Shown piece by piece: positions 15,101-16,191 of a DNA stretch of 16,191 bases. This DNA is from Rhodobacteraceae bacterium UBA3087 (lineage in GTDB: Bacteria > Pseudomonadota > Alphaproteobacteria > Rhodobacterales > Rhodobacteraceae): NCBI GenBank assembly GCA_002367285.1, contig DFBF01000150.1, positions 1 through 16,191 of the forward strand, in the 5' to 3' direction. Positions within the stretch are counted from its first letter, which is position 1. Each line of letters begins with the position of its first letter. The notes below the pieces were generated by a model. It made no database searches, was not told where the DNA came from, and saw only the letters and a program-made list of their open reading frames with translations. The position numbers and the translations under genes are program-made.

Positions 15101-16024
15101 GCCCGCACCGATGGTCACGTCAATCCCACCCAAAGCGGCCGGGGTGGTGCGCAGATCAATGCCATGACCACCCAGGCCTTGCACCTCCCCCACCCCAGTC
15201 GAGACCGACACGGCGCCATAGCCGCTCTGATCCACCACGATGCCCGCGCCGGACGGCGCAGTGACCGCGCCGCTGGTGTCCAGTGTGATGTCACCACCAT
15301 AGCCACGCAGCCGGATCGCCTCGGCCCCGCCTGCTCCGCTGTTGGTCGGCCCCGACAGGGTGGCCGTGATTTGACCGCTGACCGGGGTCACAAGGTTGCC
15401 CATCTGGATGTCGATGCCACGCAGGCTGCCATAGACTGATACAGGGCCGCTCAGGCTGACACCGCCCCCAGCCGCGTTGGACAGCTGAATGCCGACCCCG
15501 CCCGGCAGGCCCGGACCACCGCCCTGGATCGTGCCCGCCACCTGCACGGTGATCGGTGCCCCGTAACTGGTCGTAGTGGCCATCAACCCCAGTTCAGCGG
15601 CGCTGAGCGTTACCAGGTTGTTCAGGTCGAGATCGGCACCGGTTCGCCCATAGAGCGCAAATGCCCCGATCCCGATCGTATCTGTCGTGGTCAGGCCAAA
15701 TCCGGGCTGGGCTGTCACCGTCACCGGGCTGGCCACAGAGGCCCCCAGAAACTGACCCGCATCGCCTGGCGCGGGCGGGCCGGTGCAGACCCAGCTGTTG
15801 ATGCCATCCCAGGCACATGTTCCGGCCTGCGCTGACGTTCCAAGGCTGGTCGCCACGCTGACTGCCAAGCCAAAGACCGCCCCGAGGCTGGGCGCACAGC
15901 TGGCGGCACGGCCCGCCACCTTGGTCATGCGTCCGCCCCGCAAGGTCAGATGCACCAACAGGCGGCGCGGTCCGGCCAAATCGGCAAGGGTCTTTGCCCC
16001 TGTACCGCCAAGCCTGCCAGCCAT
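9113..16024 (-). CDS. Giant type Va autotransporter, beta-helical passenger
   Basis: About 2,303 residues. A signal peptide (from MTKVAGRAASC, near residue 33, to TSAQA, cleaved near 67) exports it through Sec. The mature start has a short loop between Cys70 and Cys80 (C-AWDG...WV-C). Residues ~190-1750 are about 60 beta-helix repeats. Residues ~1781-1849 carry a GAGNDRVDITG / GWERINLAANA segment. A junction ending FSYDLSLHDGQWVLGEE near 1987 resembles an autochaperone, and the final ~270 residues (from WLRFVGDLQN) are the outer-membrane barrel of alternating strands ending in Trp. It should be a surface adhesin or biofilm protein; its ligand is unknown. Start choice: the ATG at 16024 follows AAAGGGGA at good spacing. 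An upstream in-frame ATG at 16141 has AGGAG only one base away, and one at 15928 would give a standard 35-residue signal. Confidence 0.92.
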   Translation of the reverse strand: MAGRLGGTGAKTLADLAGPRRLLVHLTLRGGRMTKVAGRAASCAPSLGAVFGLAVSVATSLGTSAQAGTCAWDGINSWVCTGPPAPGDAGQFLGASVASPVTVTAQPGFGLTTTDTIGIGAFALYGRTGADLDLNNLVTLSAAELGLMATTTSYGAPITVQVAGTIQGGGPGLPGGVGIQLSNAAGGGVSLSGPVSVYGSLRGIDIQMGNLVTPVSGQITATLSGPTNSGAGGAEAIRLRGYGGDITLDTSGAVTAPSGAGIVVDQSGYGAVSVSTGVGEVQGLGGHGIDLRTTPAALGGIDVTIGAGGVIGRDHGVMIDSQGQGPTGVTVTGAVSGQTGHGLSVNSLTGGVQISSTPGAQITGALRGISALAMAGAVTVNAEGAIVGGSDSGLYASTGFGDITVTTQAVSGGTDGVHVVQAGSGSTRITSQDQVTGTTGHGIRLTVQAGGLGDAEVFALGAVSGQGAAVSATQMGSGALRVTTGAGTLIGDNGIVARSLGSGALVVTATGRVEGRTGAAITLYGGGTGDIDVTTGTATVGAQDGLDIDNRGGDLAIALGGATQGTSGDGVRAVNTGGTLTLTGTGAITGGTNGLHLTQGGSGPLLVTTYTGVSGGTGAGVDLNNQTGAGLSLTSHALVQTSGGHAVWLRNQGTGATTLDLRGGAQVSGASGGDAIRVDHTSAGALSMTISGAVDSLGGFGLFATTGAVAGSSTTLVVGAGGVAGQFGGASVHNGAGALHVQGSGVFRGTGAGAHGLEVYNSAALGGELTLVLDQAHGGNSGLVVNNQGNGATAVQVNTAASGLGGTAMQVTTGSNSGALDISTGAGAGLTGGTVGLHVSHGGSGPLVIGLGGAVLGQAGDGITLRKTGAGGGDITLTTQAVTGQGGDGIDVINQTSGSLTVTSLGPVSGLAGDGVRLENQAGTLDLVLSSAQVTGAGQGISLVNQGSGRTQLTTTGSVSGGTDGISVSHHGQAGLVLDLHGDVTGTSGSAILAYNSANDVTGSMQIDLGAGRTIQGAVHGLAVENHGGSMTVTGAGATIVGDTGHGVWAQNGATAGDMNLATGAVSGGQAGLMLRNFGTGTTGVTVLGPITGGTGAGLDLITGSATSGALVHLGAVSSQAGDAVTITHAGTGAARIDASGLINAASGRGLALSNAAAGSDLVAHLSGVTAQQDGVSLTQTGGGTTDLTATQAISSAAGWGVTASSAASATNMTVTVTDVAGAAGGLYLRHAGQGALTLSATGTVISQGGVGLWADVSGGGDLAVTTAAVSGGTTGIALRNLGGGATTLTTQGAVTGGARGIDARANGALGLTLGADIRATGPGGIGVQADGQHGLVLTQAVGSEAYGTTHGLWAENATGDMQITTDGQVTGRDGIGLAALSGQSGRDVVVTASGITGQLAGAWLENQGNGVTTLTATDHIAAGTGTGVRVLAGATTGMADLSVVSVQGGTQGISLQHDGIGASRVTALGHVAASTGLAVQTVTQMGVELNLASVAGGAGAIHVLNAAQGDVRLATTGPVGDLSGTGVAIAVTNLATREGGVTVSTDQAVSGGSGILVNAQGWGATEVTALGPVSATSGDGIVVTTLGTGDLRLETGAVTAQGAGISTYSALGTTQISTSGALSGDTGAGLIATSGTGAEEMTITTNATVRGGQHGIALSHQGQGLAQLTVNAGVTATSGAGILAESLSGADLRVTVLSGPVQGASHGIATRGAGAAQVDVTLATQVTGTTALALLGDDTTTSRVTLSDGATLNGDIALYNDAGHSVVTAGTGAAIRGAVLLGAGNDRVDITGADLSDVTLMDGGGDATDPLDGWDELTLADTSLGLMAEALTGWERINLAANATLGVGAGLFEVGALHVADSALLDLGHGAVTITGDVTLDGQMSLQNGDAGDVIRLGGDFTSTGTLFLDADFASDTADRLEIAGDVSGVTTLAIADLSTGEATGHDLVLVDVSGVTGEGDFELAGGPIFRGAFSYDLSLHDGQWVLGEELSIIASSFEATPSVLLGFTALPTLADRQAARIWASDDGMRSTWLRFVGDLQNSSLQTLSGADVTRRRAVGLQAGLDLRTQPGAGGQWILGANARHDLVSGTVQSDTGTAQIDAIGHAIGLSATWEGTGGSWLDFQAQMGWQESDVSTTVTGKLLDGHDSSSLSFGVEVGHRFDLPFNAGLSPQASLTWMKVSGGGATDTRGNHVVLGVNERLQGRAGVAFDLPTAAGEQVGNVQLIGNLLHDFSGPNHVMVDATALEARGPSTWVELGLGGNLETGQGGAFFATGRYRQRLAGGGQGGDFGLSLSAGFSKSW
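10790..15480 (-). repeat. Protein-level tandem repeats of autotransporter passenger
   Basis: Reading the translation, units begin [VI]xGx[TS]xxG[IV] and continue through a G-rich turn to a V/L-T-T-x-G strand. Consecutive lengths I counted across thirty-odd units are 24-31 residues, mostly 24-27. At ~26 residues the region holds about 60 units, each plausibly one coil of a right-handed parallel beta-helix. The DNA copies are divergent, so the array is old rather than a recent amplification. Confidence 0.75.
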
Positions 16025-16191
16025 AGCTTCCCCTTTCCCCCGTCGGCTGGGCAACCAGCCGGATGAGGTGACATCGCGCGATGGGCTGATGCGGCGGGAC
16101 CGCTGCACTCCCCCCGCCCAAACCGCGCGTGTCTCACTCATTCTCCTAGTTAAGGCTTATCACACCACGCCATGCAAACAAGGCGCTCTGT

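Noticed and set aside
10790..15480. A CRISPR array or satellite DNA because of the strong periodicity
   Set aside because: The repeats exist at protein level only, with period ~75 bp and divergent DNA, and no constant direct repeat with variable spacers is present.

Overview
The window looks like a chromosomal segment from a GC-rich alphaproteobacterium, most likely a member of the Rhodobacterales (Roseobacter/Rhodobacter group). This rests on the strong G/C bias at third codon positions, the CTTGCG-type -35 elements in front of the tRNA genes, and the style of the proteins (a homoserine dehydrogenase with an ACT domain, GlpX, an alphaproteobacterial RecJ and an IalB-family protein). No database search was run; identifications come from motifs read in the translations.

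Left part (1-6076): a TetR-family regulator runs off the left edge on the minus strand, with a 14-bp dyad just in front of its start. A small predicted lipoprotein gene follows on the plus strand, then homoserine dehydrogenase (hom). A 376-bp gap with two tight inverted repeats leads to a three-gene plus-strand operon: glpX, a cysteine hydrolase of the isochorismatase superfamily, and recJ. The three genes are joined by 4-bp ATGA stop/start overlaps. These are housekeeping functions: aspartate-family amino acid synthesis, gluconeogenesis/Calvin-cycle sugar phosphate metabolism and single-strand DNA exonuclease repair.

Middle (6077-6703): two identical tRNA-Glu(UUC) genes with encoded CCA ends lie about 150 bp apart. 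Each has its own recognisable TTGCGC / TAxAAC promoter.

Right part (6704-16191), all on the minus strand: reading in the direction of transcription, a giant type Va autotransporter (about 2,300 residues) comes first. It is followed by a TIGR03032-family protein of unknown function, an IalB-family exported protein, a possible 63-residue membrane ORF and a RidA-family protein. The autotransporter has an extended N-terminus, about 60 beta-helix repeats of roughly 25 residues, a linker/autochaperone-like region and a C-terminal beta-barrel ending in Trp. The TIGR03032 and IalB genes overlap or abut, which suggests co-expression. The autotransporter, TIGR03032 and IalB genes form the accessory, least-understood part of the window: a candidate cell-surface locus whose non-autotransporter members have no assigned biochemical role.
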